From contig NZ_AQQR01000003.1 in the NCBI RefSeq assembly GCF_002210095.1, positions 62,001-126,000 of the forward strand: 64,000 nucleotides of DNA, given 5' to 3'. Of this stretch, positions 39,501-48,108 are shown piece by piece. Made by a program: the position numbers and the translations under genes. Position 1 is the first letter of the stretch; every line of letters begins with the position of its first letter. This DNA comes from Marinibacterium profundimaris. GTDB taxonomy: Bacteria; Pseudomonadota; Alphaproteobacteria; Rhodobacterales; Rhodobacteraceae. Below the pieces are notes generated by a model, which was given only the letters and a program-made list of their open reading frames with translations, ran no database searches and had not been told where the DNA came from.

Positions 39501-40013
39501 GACGACCGGAATATAGGCATCCAGCATCGCCCATTCCGACTGGTGCAGCACGGTCGAACTTTCGCCGGTATGGTCATCGCCCATGGCCATCAGCACGCCA
39601 CCCAGCGGCGCGGTGCCGGCCATGTTGGCATGTTTCATCGCGTCGCCCGACCGGTCCACGCCCGGCCCTTTGCCGTACCAAAGGCCAAAGACGCCATCGA
39701 ACTTGTTCTCGCCACGCAGGGCGGCCTGCTGGCTGCCCCAGAGCGCGGTGGCGGCGAGATCCTCGTTCATGCCCGCCTGGAAGGTGATGTCATACGCGGC
39801 CAACGGCTTGGCGGCGCGGAGCATCTGCATGTCCACGGCGCCCAGCGGCGAGCCACGGTAACCGGTAACGAGGCCTGCGGTGTTATGTCCCGCCGCCCTG
39901 TCACGCGCCTTCTGCATCATCATCAGCCGGACCAAGGCCTGTGTGCCATTCAGCAACACCGGGCTTTTTTCGAGGTCGAACCGGTCGTTGAGGGAAATCT
40001 TTTGGTGAGTCAT
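36594..40013 (-). CDS. Indolepyruvate ferredoxin oxidoreductase, fused IorAB type
   Basis: Oxidatively decarboxylates aryl-pyruvates (indolepyruvate, phenylpyruvate) to the acyl-CoA. The 1139-residue polypeptide joins the alpha part (TPP-binding region and CxxCxxC clusters) to the gamma/beta part. Visible features are LVTGYRGSPLGAVDMQM at the N-terminus, PYFCAGCPHNTS near residue 430, a ferredoxin-like cluster CEGCGDCG near 640 followed by CLKGFCPSF, and a C-terminal gamma domain with GVGGTGVVTIG near 720. The fused aerobic form is common in alphaproteobacteria. It is divergent from a LysR gene, with a palindrome in between. Confidence 0.92.
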   Translation of the reverse strand: MTHQKISLNDRFDLEKSPVLLNGTQALVRLMMMQKARDRAAGHNTAGLVTGYRGSPLGAVDMQMLRAAKPLAAYDITFQAGMNEDLAATALWGSQQAALRGENKFDGVFGLWYGKGPGVDRSGDAMKHANMAGTAPLGGVLMAMGDDHTGESSTVLHQSEWAMLDAYIPVVSPAGVQEILDYGIYGIALSRFAGLWVGLKTMKDTIETTAVVDGRPDRVQLVTPPFDMPPGGLNIRLQDTPADQETRMIDHKRFAAEAFSRANGMDKRMWGKPGAKIGFVAAGKNWLDLVHAMSLLNIDENEAERLGISLYKVGQTFPLDMKGFHDWAEGLDLIVVVEEKRKLIEVQIKEAIFDDRRGRRVYGWYKGGSGAMHREELFPTRGALDPILIAQKLGDILVEEGRETEGIKAGIRALEEARRNDNAQEIANRVPYFCAGCPHNTSTKVPDGSRAYAGIGCHYMAQWMDRETLGFTHMGAEGANWIGEAPFSTTKHVFQNLGDGTYNHSGIQAIRAAKAAGTNITYKILYNDAVAMTGGQANEGGLSPQRIVDEVRAMGVKEVVVVYDEKEDVDKSTFPKGLEFHERAEMESVQKRLREVEGVSVIVYIQTCAAEKRRRRKRGNFADPDKRVFINTDVCEGCGDCGVQSNCVAIVPKETELGRKRAIDQSACNKDFSCLKGFCPSFVTLEGAKVRKEATTELTLPDMPDPVLPTIDGTWNVVITGVGGTGVVTIGAVMAQAAQIDGKGAGMMEMAGLAQKGGAVHIHCRIGEKPEDISAIRVATGEADALIGGDLVVSAGAKTLGLTRPGRTGAVVNSHEIITGDFTRNTEFSLPSDRLALALEARMKERLSLFDASDLAKTVLGDSIYSNMMVFGAAWQQGLVPLSHEAIMEAVELNGAAVERNKRAFEIGRWAVLNPQEAKDILTDKVVEMPKSLEDRIAFRADHLVKYQSRRLAKRYRDMVDGIEDKGLKEAVALGYHKLLAYKDEYEVARLLLDTRSKAEAEFGGAFRMTYHMAPPVLSKEGDDGRPAKRQFGEWMRVPLRMLTWMKILRGGPLDIFGRSDERRMERALIAQYESDMAEFLPHVTPATRDAVEALARLPLEIRGFGPVKLANEQKAAKRREELLAAIRSGGPDMKSAAE

Positions 40014-40061
40014 CTGGCTCCTCCCGTCCGGGTCATTTATTCATCAAGCGAGACCAATGTT

Positions 40062-40080
40062 AGGTCAACTATACTGACCT
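40062..40080. promoter_or_regulatory. LysR-type palindrome between iorAB and the LysR gene
   Basis: AGGTCA-N7-TGACCT is a perfect inverted repeat and contains the T-N11-A spacing of LysR binding sites. It sits about 50 bp upstream of the iorAB start and about 100 bp from the LysR gene start, the expected place for a divergent regulator. Confidence 0.7.
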
Positions 40081-40176
40081 GAACAGTGTTTTCTATTAAA
40101 GCACCCTGTACAAGGGTATCTTAAACCATAGGTACGATGATCGGCGACACGGTCTCGTGTAGATGTGAGCGGCGGT

Positions 40177-41082
40177 ATGGACTGGGACAAGCTGAGAATT
40201 TTTCACGCGGTGGCGGACGCCGGCAGCCTGACCCATGCCGGGGACAAGCTCAACCTGTCGCAATCTGCGGTCAGCCGCCAGATCCGCGCGCTCGAGGAAA
40301 GCCTGGGCGCGATCTTGTTCCACCGCCATGCGCGGGGGCTGATCCTGACCGAACAGGGTGAATTGCTGTTCGACGCGACCCGGTCGATGTCCAAGCGCCT
40401 TGAGGCCGCCGCCGCGCGGATCCGCGACAGCGAGGAAGAGGTCTTTGGCGAGCTGCGCGTGACCACCACGACCGGGTTCGGCACGCTCTGGCTGGCCCCG
40501 CGCCTGCCCAAACTCTACGAGAAATACCCGAACCTGAAGGTCGATCTGATGCTGGAAGAGCGCGTGCTCGACCTGCCCATGCGCGAGGCCGACGTGGCGA
40601 TCCGCATGAAGGAGCCTTCGCAGGCCGACCTGATCCGCAAGAAGCTGATGAACGTGCAGATGCGGCTTTATGCGTCGCGCGATTACCTGGATCGCGAGGG
40701 CGAGCCGGAGGATATCGCCGATATCTCCGAACACCGGCTGATCTCGCAGAACACGCGGTCCGCCCAGGTGGCCGCCGGCGCGCTGCTGACGCAGCACCTG
40801 ATGACGTTCAACCCGCGCTCCCTGCTGACGGTGAACAACTACTTCGGCGTGTTGCAGGCCGTGCTGAACAACCTGGGGATCGGCGTGTTGCCCGATTACC
40901 TGGCGCAGGACTTCCCCGCGATGGTCCGGGTGCTGCCCGATATCGAATCGGCACCGGTGCCGACCTTCCTCGCCTACCCCGAGGAACTGCGCCATTCCCA
41001 GCGCATCGCCGCCTTCCGCGACTTCATCCAGGACGAGGTCATGGCCCACCGCAAGCAGCTGCGCGAGCTCGAACAGGTCTGA
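40177..41082 (+). CDS. LysR family transcriptional regulator, divergent from iorAB
   Basis: A 301-residue LysR regulator. The N-terminal helix-turn-helix is AGSLTHAGDKLNLSQSAVSR, followed by the linker helix and an effector domain that starts near residue 92. ATG 40177 (MDWDKLRIFH) has GAGCGGCGG upstream; a GTG at 40165 is an alternative. It points away from iorAB, and a palindrome in the shared region makes iorAB its probable target. The ligand is not deducible, perhaps an aromatic amino acid catabolite. Confidence 0.88.
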   Translation: MDWDKLRIFHAVADAGSLTHAGDKLNLSQSAVSRQIRALEESLGAILFHRHARGLILTEQGELLFDATRSMSKRLEAAAARIRDSEEEVFGELRVTTTTGFGTLWLAPRLPKLYEKYPNLKVDLMLEERVLDLPMREADVAIRMKEPSQADLIRKKLMNVQMRLYASRDYLDREGEPEDIADISEHRLISQNTRSAQVAAGALLTQHLMTFNPRSLLTVNNYFGVLQAVLNNLGIGVLPDYLAQDFPAMVRVLPDIESAPVPTFLAYPEELRHSQRIAAFRDFIQDEVMAHRKQLRELEQV

Positions 41083-41360
41083 GTCCCCGCGCGCCGGGGT
41101 CACCAGCCACGTTGCATTTGCGTCACACCCACGGGTGGGAGCCAGAGCTGTGGCCTGACCTTCCCCGTCCCTCACTCTGCCCGCGCCTGTTCGGTCCAAG
41201 GGACCGATCCACGCGGCATGCCCCGATATCAAATGCTTAGGCTTCGCGCGGGCCGATCCGGGGCCGAGGGCGGCCGCGAGCCATGCAATGAGCGCATGAC
41301 AGGCTTGAACTCGATTCGTTCGTTCACACTTGATCGTTCGCGGCGCGCCCCCTAAATGCG

Positions 41361-41447
41361 CAGTTGAAGGTGCTAACGCTCACCTGAGCAGCATCTTCAT
41401 ACCTCCCTGTTGGACTTCGGCCGAGCTTAGTGCTCGGCCTTTTTTTT
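41361..41447 (+). ncRNA. Probable small RNA resembling the alphaproteobacterial suhB/mmgR family
   Basis: A stem TGAAGGTGC/GCATCTTCA (41365-41373 with 41391-41399) is followed by a single-stranded stretch with ACCTCCCTGTTGG and then a strong terminator, GGCCGAGC/GCTCGGCC plus eight Ts. A promoter TTGATC-N17-TAAATG starts at 41330 and would place the 5' end just at the first stem. Two stems around a CCTCCC segment is the layout I recall for the suhB/mmgR (alpha-r8) RNAs. The CCTCCC resembles an anti-Shine-Dalgarno, consistent with mRNA binding. The family name is from memory. Confidence 0.65.
41419..41447 (+). terminator. Intrinsic terminator of the sRNA candidate
   Basis: GGCCGAGC/GCTCGGCC with the loop TTAGT is followed by eight Ts. 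No protein gene ends nearby on this strand; the LysR stop is about 340 bp upstream. This is why an RNA gene is suspected. Confidence 0.88.
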
Positions 41448-41771
41448 GGCGCTGCGCCCGCCGGGGGACATCGGGGCTCGGTCCCGCACGGCTCCCCAAG
41501 GCGCGCGGCGGCGCGACTCACCTTGCGTCAACGCCGGCCCGCAGCCGGTCCATGGCGCGCGCGGCGGCGCAATATGGCAGGCCGGTGCAAGGGCCGTGAC
41601 AGACCTGCGGCAGGCGCCGGGCGTGGACGGCAACAATGGCGTCAAACGTCGCTACTTTCACACAGACATTGGCAAATCCGGCCCTGCGCCGCGGGTCTTG
41701 TTGCGGCAGGCCGAAGTGTTGATACGGTAAGCGCGATTGTTAACGATCCAGCGTACCCAAGGTGGTCATCC

Positions 41772-44036
41772 ATGCTATCCCTGTTCCGAATATTGACGAT
41801 CGCCTGCGCGGTGCTCACCGCTGCAGTCGGCGCCCAGGCCCAGATGGTGCCAGGCACTGCCTCCACGGCGTCGTCCTCGGGGGCGTCCTCTGCGCCCCCC
41901 GCCCTGCCCGATCCGCTGACACCCGACGCGGTGCAGGCCATGGTGGCGCGGATGTCGGACGACCAGGTGCGCGGCATGCTGCTGGACCGGCTCGACGCGG
42001 TCGCTCAGGAGCAATCGGGCACCACAGAGCCGGACACATTCACCCATGACGTCTTCGTGGGCTGGCAGGCCTTCAGCAGTTCCATCACGACCGCCGTTCA
42101 GCGCCTGCCCGTGCTGATCTCCGGTCAGGGCCGGGCCATCGGCGGCTTCTTCTCGACCTACGGTGTCGGGGGCGCGCTGCTGATGTTCCTGCTGATGGCG
42201 GTCATCCTGGGCGTCGCCTACGGGGCCGAGAAACTCGTCGCCATGCAGTTCAAGCGCTGGCAGAAGGCGCCCGAGGCCGATGCCGGGACCGAGGACAACC
42301 TGCTGGAGACGGTCAAGTTCCTGGCCCGCCGCTTCATCCGCGAGATCATCGGGCTGGCCGCCTTCTACCTTGTGACGCGCATCATGGGTCGCCTGATCCT
42401 GACCCCCGAACAGATCACCTTCGCCGCGCCCTTCGTGACCTACCTGATCTGGATGCCGCGCCTGGCTGCCGCCGTGGCCCGCTTCGTGCTGGCCCCCAGT
42501 CGGCCGGACAAGCGCCTGCTGGCGGTCAACGACCACTGGGCCACCTATCTGAAGCGCAACATCGTCGGTCTCGTCCTGCTGGGCGGGCTGACGATCTTCG
42601 TCGTGGACTTCAACGCGCTCTTCGGCGTCCATGCCGGCCAGACCCGCATCGGCTTCTGGTTCGACAGCGCGGTCTATGTCTACATCATCATCATCGCCCT
42701 TCAGGCCCGCGAGGCGCTGCAGGGCATGATGCTGGGCGACGTTGAAAACCCGACGCGGTACGAGCGGATGATCTCGCGCGCCTATCCCTGGTACGCGATC
42801 ACGGTCGCGGTGATCATGTGGATCATCGTCAACACCCTGATCGGCATGAACCAGGTCACGATGCTGCTGGGCGGCGCGCATTACAAGACGATGTTCTGGC
42901 TGCTGGTGGCACCGCTTCTCGACACGATGATCCGCGGGCTGACCCGGCACCTGGTTCCGCCGATGATCGGCGAGGGTCCGGTGGCCGAACAGGCCCACGA
43001 GGCGACCAAGCGCAGCTATATCCGCATCGGCCGTGTCATCCTGGTGGCCGTGGTGGCGATGATCATCCGCGACATCTGGAACATCAAGCTGACCGGCCAG
43101 GAAAGCTTTGGCGCCGACCTGATCGAATTCGTGATGACCTGTGCCGTGGGCTACATCGCCTTCGAACTGGCCGCGCTCTGGGTCAACCGCAGGCTCGCCC
43201 GCGAGCAGACGTCCATGGCCAGCCCGGCCGAGACGGAGAGCGGCGGCGAAGGCGGTGGCGCGGGCCGTTCGCGGCTGACGACGGTGCTCCCGCTGGTGCT
43301 GGCCGCCGTTCAGGTCGCGATCATCGTCGTCTTCGCCCTGCTGGCCATCGGCTCGCTCGGGATCGACACGACGCCGCTTCTGGCCTCGGCCGGGATCCTG
43401 GGTCTGGCCATCGGCTTCGGCGCGCAGAAACTGGTGTCGGACGTGGTGTCGGGGATCTTCTTCCTGATCGACGACGCCTTCCGCGTCGGCGAATATGTGG
43501 ATGTCGGCGGCGGCACCACCGGTACGGTCGAGAAGATCTCGATCCGCTCTTTCCAGCTGCGCCACCATCGCGGGCCCGTGCACACGATCCCCTATGGCGA
43601 GATCCAGAAGCTGACGAACTTCAGCCGCGACTGGGTCATCATGAAGCTGAAATTCACCGTGCCCTTCGACACCGATCCCAACAAGGTGAAGAAGATCTTC
43701 AAGAGGATCGGCGCCGAGATGCTGTCCGACCCGCTCTACAAGGACGACTTCCTCGAGCCGTTCAAGAGCCAGGGCGTGTTCGATTTCGACGATGTCGGCA
43801 TGGTGATCCGGGGCAAGTTCATGGCCAAGCCCGGCACTCAGTTCACGATCCGCAAGGAGATTTACAACCGCGTGAAGGACTACTTCAAAGAGGCCGGGAT
43901 CGAATTTGCCCGCCGCGAGGTGCGCGTCGCAATTCCCGCACGGGATGACGAACACCTGACCGAGGACGACCAGGCGGCGATCGCCGCCGCCGCGGGTGCC
44001 GCGATCCAGCAGCAGGAAAACCAGGGCGAGAAATAA
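41772..44036 (+). CDS. Large mechanosensitive ion channel, MscS family
   Basis: A 754-residue inner-membrane channel that releases solutes on hypo-osmotic shock. A signal peptide (MLSLFRILTIACAVLTAAVGAQA) starts at ATG 41772, which is the preferred start. A periplasmic domain and several membrane helices follow. The MscS core near residue 540 reads GLAIGFGAQKLVSDVVSGIFF, then the beta domain (VGEYVDVGGGTTGTVEKI) and a cytoplasmic cage. Its length, well above MscS (about 286), fits the YbdG/MscM-like large members. The channel helix has Gly and Ala as expected. Confidence 0.9.
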   Translation: MLSLFRILTIACAVLTAAVGAQAQMVPGTASTASSSGASSAPPALPDPLTPDAVQAMVARMSDDQVRGMLLDRLDAVAQEQSGTTEPDTFTHDVFVGWQAFSSSITTAVQRLPVLISGQGRAIGGFFSTYGVGGALLMFLLMAVILGVAYGAEKLVAMQFKRWQKAPEADAGTEDNLLETVKFLARRFIREIIGLAAFYLVTRIMGRLILTPEQITFAAPFVTYLIWMPRLAAAVARFVLAPSRPDKRLLAVNDHWATYLKRNIVGLVLLGGLTIFVVDFNALFGVHAGQTRIGFWFDSAVYVYIIIIALQAREALQGMMLGDVENPTRYERMISRAYPWYAITVAVIMWIIVNTLIGMNQVTMLLGGAHYKTMFWLLVAPLLDTMIRGLTRHLVPPMIGEGPVAEQAHEATKRSYIRIGRVILVAVVAMIIRDIWNIKLTGQESFGADLIEFVMTCAVGYIAFELAALWVNRRLAREQTSMASPAETESGGEGGGAGRSRLTTVLPLVLAAVQVAIIVVFALLAIGSLGIDTTPLLASAGILGLAIGFGAQKLVSDVVSGIFFLIDDAFRVGEYVDVGGGTTGTVEKISIRSFQLRHHRGPVHTIPYGEIQKLTNFSRDWVIMKLKFTVPFDTDPNKVKKIFKRIGAEMLSDPLYKDDFLEPFKSQGVFDFDDVGMVIRGKFMAKPGTQFTIRKEIYNRVKDYFKEAGIEFARREVRVAIPARDDEHLTEDDQAAIAAAAGAAIQQQENQGEK

Positions 44037-44361
44037 GCCCGCCCGATTCTCCGGATCGCCCCGGCGCCCAAATACCCTCGTCCGCGCCTCCACCGGCGGC
44101 GCGGACAGAGTCTCCGGACCGCTCAGTCCCGGCCACCGCCCCCACCATCCCCGTCCGCCTCATTGGCATAAGTTATGCTGGTTCACGGTCCGGCTGCCCC
44201 TCAAGATCAGGGCATAAAGCGGGAATTTTCGTTTACGTAAGGTCACTTAACCCGCCCCGCCTCCTGCGCGCCCCGAGCGATTTGGATTTATTAAAAAATT
44301 TGTGCAACCAAATCAGGTCTTTCGAGTTATACTTCGAGAAAAGCACCGAAGGGGAAAGACA
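44037..44361. other. Intergenic region before the small exported protein
   Basis: About 325 bp. It contains a copy of the dispersed GGGTATTTGGGCG motif at 44063-44080. An AT-rich promoter-like stretch from 44280 has a -10 TATACT at 44328-44333 and a direct TTCGAG repeat spanning it. No other gene is evident. Confidence 0.5.
44063..44080 (-). repeat. Copy of the dispersed intergenic motif
   Basis: On the minus strand it reads CGAGGGTATTTGGGCGCC. This matches the core of the copies at 9.15-9.27 kb and 28.33 kb and lies just after the MscS gene stop. Confidence 0.5.
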
Positions 44362-44730
44362 ATGCAACGCCTTGTTATGACTTCTATCTTGGCACTCGGC
44401 ATGGCAGCGGGCGCAACCGCCCAGGTGGTGTCCGAGGACACAGCCGGATCGACCGAAAGCAGTTATGAAAAGACACTCGAGTTCATTGGCAACCCTGTCT
44501 ACACCTCGGACGGTATCCGCATCGGCGTCGTCGGCGAGGCAACCACCGACGTCAATGGCAGCCGCATGATCCTCGTCAATTTCGACGATTCCTTCATCTC
44601 GGATTACGCCGGCTGGCGCTTCATGCTGGACGACCGCTGGAAGTCGACCGGCCAGCTGGAAGTGCTTTGGACCGCAGATCAACTGCGCAGCTGGATCGAC
44701 GCCAACGGCGCCCAGCAGTCCGGCAACTGA
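44362..44730 (+). CDS. Small exported protein, possibly PRC-barrel-like
   Basis: A 122-residue protein with a signal peptide (MQRLVMTSILALGMAAGATA, cleavage near ATAQ). The mature part contains VYTSDGIRIGVVGEA and SRMILVNFDD, which resemble the beta-rich PRC-barrel fold, so that relationship is possible but unproven. It starts at ATG 44362 with GGGGAAAG upstream and a TATACT -10-like hexamer 30 bp earlier. It is expressed alone; a hairpin with no T-run follows. No function is assigned. Confidence 0.65.
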   Translation: MQRLVMTSILALGMAAGATAQVVSEDTAGSTESSYEKTLEFIGNPVYTSDGIRIGVVGEATTDVNGSRMILVNFDDSFISDYAGWRFMLDDRWKSTGQLEVLWTADQLRSWIDANGAQQSGN

Positions 44731-44779
44731 ACAGCGGCCGGAATCGCGACTTAAAGCTGCTGACCAACCGGATCGGATC

Positions 44780-44800
44780 GGGACAGGCCCTGCCTGTCCC
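44780..44800 (+). promoter_or_regulatory. Hairpin between the small exported gene and purL
   Basis: The 9-bp perfect repeat GGGACAGGC/GCCTGTCCC has a 3-base loop and no T-run. It might end the upstream gene's transcript by other means or act in the purL leader. Confidence 0.4.
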
Positions 44801-44922
44801 GTAGGCCCGGCGCACAAGCCTCCTTGCTTCGGCGGGAGGCTTTCGCGCGAAAGGCTTTCACCTTGGCCAACGCTTCGGTAAAGGACCAGACCAACGGGAA
44901 TGGGACAAAGGAAGCGCGCGCC

Positions 44923-47082
44923 ATGTCGGAGCCCGCCATCACGCCGGAACTGATCGAAGCTCATGGGCTCAAGCCCGAGGAATACGCGGACATCCTGCGA
45001 ATCCTCAATCGAGAGCCCAATTTCACCGAGCTCGGGATCTTCTCGGCAATGTGGAACGAGCATTGCTCCTACAAGTCATCGAAGAAATGGCTTCGGACGC
45101 TGCCGACCGAGGGGCCGCAGGTGATCTGCGGACCGGGCGAAAATGCCGGAATCGTCGATATCGGCGATGGCCAGGCCGTGGTCTTCAAGATGGAAAGCCA
45201 CAACCACCCCTCCTACATCGAACCCTACCAGGGGGCGGCCACCGGCGTCGGGGGCATCCTGCGCGATGTCTTCACCATGGGCGCACGGCCCGTCGCCGCG
45301 ATGAACTCGCTCAGCTTCGGTGAGCCGTCGCATCCCCGGACGAAGACGCTGGTCTCCGGCGTGGTGGCCGGTGTCGGCGGCTACGGCAATGCCTTCGGCG
45401 TGCCGACCGTGGGCGGCGAGGTGCGATTCCATTCCGCGTACAACGGCAACTGCCTCGTGAACGCCTTTGCCGCCGGCATCGCCGAGACCGACAGCATTTT
45501 CTATTCCGCCGCCTCCGGTGTCGGTATGCCGGTGGTCTACCTCGGCGCCAAGACCGGCCGCGACGGTGTCGGCGGGGCCACCATGGCCTCGGCCGAATTC
45601 GACGATACCATCGAAGAGAAGCGCCCCACCGTGCAGGTCGGCGACCCTTTCACCGAGAAGCGCCTGATGGAGGCCTGCCTGGAGCTGATGGCCACCGGCG
45701 CGGTGATCTCGATCCAGGACATGGGCGCGGCTGGCCTGACCTGTTCGGCGGTCGAGATGGGCGACAAGGGCAACCTTGGCATCAAGCTCGACCTCGACAA
45801 GGTGCCGACGCGCGAGACCGCGATGACCGCCTACGAGATGATGCTGTCGGAAAGCCAGGAGCGCATGCTCATGGTGCTGCGCCCCGAGAAGGAGGCCGTG
45901 GCCAAGGCCGTCTTCGACAAGTGGGACCTGGATTTCGCCATCGTGGGCGAGACGATCCCCGAGGACCGCTTCGTCATCATGCATGGCGGAGAGATGAAGG
46001 CCGACCTGCCGCTGAAGGCGCTGTCGGGCGAGGCTCCGGAATACGACCGCCCGTGGGAGGCGTCCGAGCCGCCCGAGCCGATGGCCGACGTGCCGCAGAT
46101 CGACCCGATCGACGGGCTCAAGGGCCTGATCGGCAGCCCGAACTACGCGGCCAAGCAATGGGTCTATGAACAATACGACAGCATGGTCATGGCCGACACG
46201 GTGCGCAACCCGGGCCTGGGTGCCGGGGTGATCCGGGTTCATGGTACCGACAAGCTCTTGGCCTTCACCTCGGACGTGACACCCCGCTACGTGGTGGCCG
46301 ACCCGGTCGAGGGCGGCAAGCAGGCCGTTGCCGAAGCCTACCGCAACCTCTGCTCCGTGGGCGCGCGGCCGCTGGCCAGCACCGACAACATGAACTTCGG
46401 CAACCCCGAAAAGCCCGAGATCATGGGCCAGTTCGTCGGCGCCATCCAGGGCATCGGCGCGGCCTGTTCCGCGCTCGACATGCCGATCGTGTCGGGCAAC
46501 GTCTCGCTTTACAACGAGACCGACGGAGAGCCGATCCTGCCGACGCCGACGATCGGGGCGGTCGGGCTGATCCCGTCGTCGGACCAGCTGATCGAAGGCA
46601 CGGCCCGCGAAGGCCACCTGGCGATCATGGTCGGCGAAAGCACCGGTCACTTGGGCCGCTCCGCCCTTCTGGCCGAGGTCTTCAACCGCGAGGACGGCAC
46701 GCCGCCTGCCGTGGACCTGGAGGCCGAGAAGCGCAACGGCGAGTTCATCCGCGACAACGTCTCGCTGATCCGCGCCTGCACCGACCTCAGCGACGGCGGG
46801 CTGGCAATGGCGGCCTTCGAGATCGCCGAGGCCAGCGGCGTGGGCGTGCAGCTTGACGACGACGCGACGCCGACGCTCTTTGGCGAGGACCAGGCGCGCT
46901 ATCTGATCGCCTGCAACTGGGATTGCGCCGAAGAGCTGATGATCCGCGCCGGTCAGGCCGGGGTGAAGATCGCCACCGTGGGCAAGTTCACCGGCGATAC
47001 CGTTCGCTTCGGCAAGGCGGAGGCCCCGCTCCAAGAGCTCTCCGCCCTCTACCGTGGCGCTTTCGCAGAGGCGCTCGGCTAA
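44923..47082 (+). CDS. purL: Phosphoribosylformylglycinamidine synthase subunit II
   Basis: Fourth step of purine synthesis, using ammonia from PurQ with PurS. The 719-residue small-type PurL has the N-terminal [20 protein letters not shown] signature near residue 28, [15 protein letters not shown] (nucleotide binding), [14 protein letters not shown], and a second PurM-like half starting near residue 430. ATG 44923 is the conserved start. purQ and purS are not in the window. The previous gene is separated by about 190 bp. Confidence 0.97.
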   Translation: MSEPAITPELIEAHGLKPEEYADILRILNREPNFTELGIFSAMWNEHCSYKSSKKWLRTLPTEGPQVICGPGENAGIVDIGDGQAVVFKMESHNHPSYIEPYQGAATGVGGILRDVFTMGARPVAAMNSLSFGEPSHPRTKTLVSGVVAGVGGYGNAFGVPTVGGEVRFHSAYNGNCLVNAFAAGIAETDSIFYSAASGVGMPVVYLGAKTGRDGVGGATMASAEFDDTIEEKRPTVQVGDPFTEKRLMEACLELMATGAVISIQDMGAAGLTCSAVEMGDKGNLGIKLDLDKVPTRETAMTAYEMMLSESQERMLMVLRPEKEAVAKAVFDKWDLDFAIVGETIPEDRFVIMHGGEMKADLPLKALSGEAPEYDRPWEASEPPEPMADVPQIDPIDGLKGLIGSPNYAAKQWVYEQYDSMVMADTVRNPGLGAGVIRVHGTDKLLAFTSDVTPRYVVADPVEGGKQAVAEAYRNLCSVGARPLASTDNMNFGNPEKPEIMGQFVGAIQGIGAACSALDMPIVSGNVSLYNETDGEPILPTPTIGAVGLIPSSDQLIEGTAREGHLAIMVGESTGHLGRSALLAEVFNREDGTPPAVDLEAEKRNGEFIRDNVSLIRACTDLSDGGLAMAAFEIAEASGVGVQLDDDATPTLFGEDQARYLIACNWDCAEELMIRAGQAGVKIATVGKFTGDTVRFGKAEAPLQELSALYRGAFAEALG

Positions 47083-47234
47083 GGCGCTGTATCCCCGGCC
47101 GCAGGGATCGCGTGACGTGCCCGGGATGCTCGGGTCACGCCCTTCTGCGCCCTATCCTCACCGGCCCGCCCCCGCGCCTTGCGCCGGGACGGGCCCCGTC
47201 CTAAAGTCCCACTCCGAGCAGGGAGACCGCATCC

Positions 47235-47477
47235 ATGGCCATGCAAGCCCATGAAATCGAAGCGCTGATCCGGGAGAGCTTTCCCGAGGCAAAGATCACC
47301 ATCACCGACCTTGCCGGCGACGGAAATCACTACGCGGCCGAGGTCATCGACGAAAGCTTTCGCGGCAAGAACCGGGTGCAGCAGCAGCGTGCCGTCTATG
47401 CCGCGCTGAAGGGCAAGATGGACGGTGCGCAGGGCGAATTGCACGCCCTCGCCCTGACGACCAAGGCGCCGGCCTGA
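47235..47477 (+). CDS. BolA family protein
   Basis: An 80-residue BolA-like protein. BolA proteins pair with CGFS glutaredoxins through a shared [2Fe-2S] cluster. The class II helix-turn-helix-like fold is visible in ITDLAGDGNHYAAEVIDESF and the RVQQQRAVYAALKGKM segment. His32 in GNHY is a likely cluster ligand. A CGFS glutaredoxin gene (48109) lies about 630 bp downstream, fitting a BolA-Grx pair. The protein has AGGGAGA upstream of its ATG. Confidence 0.92.
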   Translation: MAMQAHEIEALIRESFPEAKITITDLAGDGNHYAAEVIDESFRGKNRVQQQRAVYAALKGKMDGAQGELHALALTTKAPA

Positions 47478-47761
47478 GCCCGGGACTGTCCTTTAGACCA
47501 CCGTCCCTTGGACCATAGTCGTCGCGCGGGCCCGGATGGGCCCGGCACGGCAACCTTTCGCCGCCCCTGCCCTGCAGGTCCGAAAGCCGCGCGGACATGT
47601 GGAGAATCGCCGGATCCCACCCGCTCGCCGGGCAGTTTCGCCCGGCCGCGGCTGCATGACGCTGCGTGAGCCGGCTTGGTGAGCAAATATTCACTTAAGT
47701 GTTGCAATAGAGCCCGATTCACCCGACCTTGTGTATCAATGAGCCACCGACAGGAGGGTCA

Positions 47762-47989
47762 ATGAACACGTCCGAAGGTCCATTTACCGCAGCCAAGGCC
47801 ATGGCAGGCGGAGAGACACATCTGATCGTCATCGTACTGCTGCTGCCATTCGTCGCCGTCTTCCTGCGCGCCGCCTGGCTGGAGTACCGGCGCTGGCGAA
47901 TCCACGGCGCCTCGAACAACCTGCGCTCGCGCTACCCGATCGACACCACGGCGCCCAGCTACGATCTGCCCGAACCGCAGAGCAAGTAG
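47762..47989 (+). CDS. Small membrane protein, hypothetical
   Basis: A 75-residue protein with one membrane helix ([20 protein letters not shown]) and a basic cytoplasmic tail (EYRRWRIHG). A strong AGGAGGGT lies 5 nt before ATG 47762. It sits between the bolA and glutaredoxin genes. The family is not known to me. The good SD and coding composition make it a probable gene. Confidence 0.65.
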   Translation: MNTSEGPFTAAKAMAGGETHLIVIVLLLPFVAVFLRAAWLEYRRWRIHGASNNLRSRYPIDTTAPSYDLPEPQSK

Positions 47990-48108
47990 GCCGCACCGCG
48001 TCGGTTGCGTTTGGCAGCATGGTTGCCCCGGCCCTGATTGGGTCTTATGTGTCGAGGGAAGTTACCGAGACGCGCCATGCGCAACCCAGCACCGAGGATG
48101 CATCACCG

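Larger units (their letters stand above)
41083..41771. other. Long intergenic region with an sRNA candidate
   Basis: About 690 bp between the LysR gene and the mechanosensitive channel gene. The only strong signal is the sRNA candidate at 41361-41447. The parts before 41330 and after 41450 show no coding signature I can support; a CCCCG/CGGGG hairpin follows the LysR stop. Confidence 0.5.

Noticed and set aside
35535-40082. A 1515-codon open frame on the plus strand
   Set aside because: It is a shadow of the minus-strand iorAB and the acyltransferase genes; no protein-like motifs.
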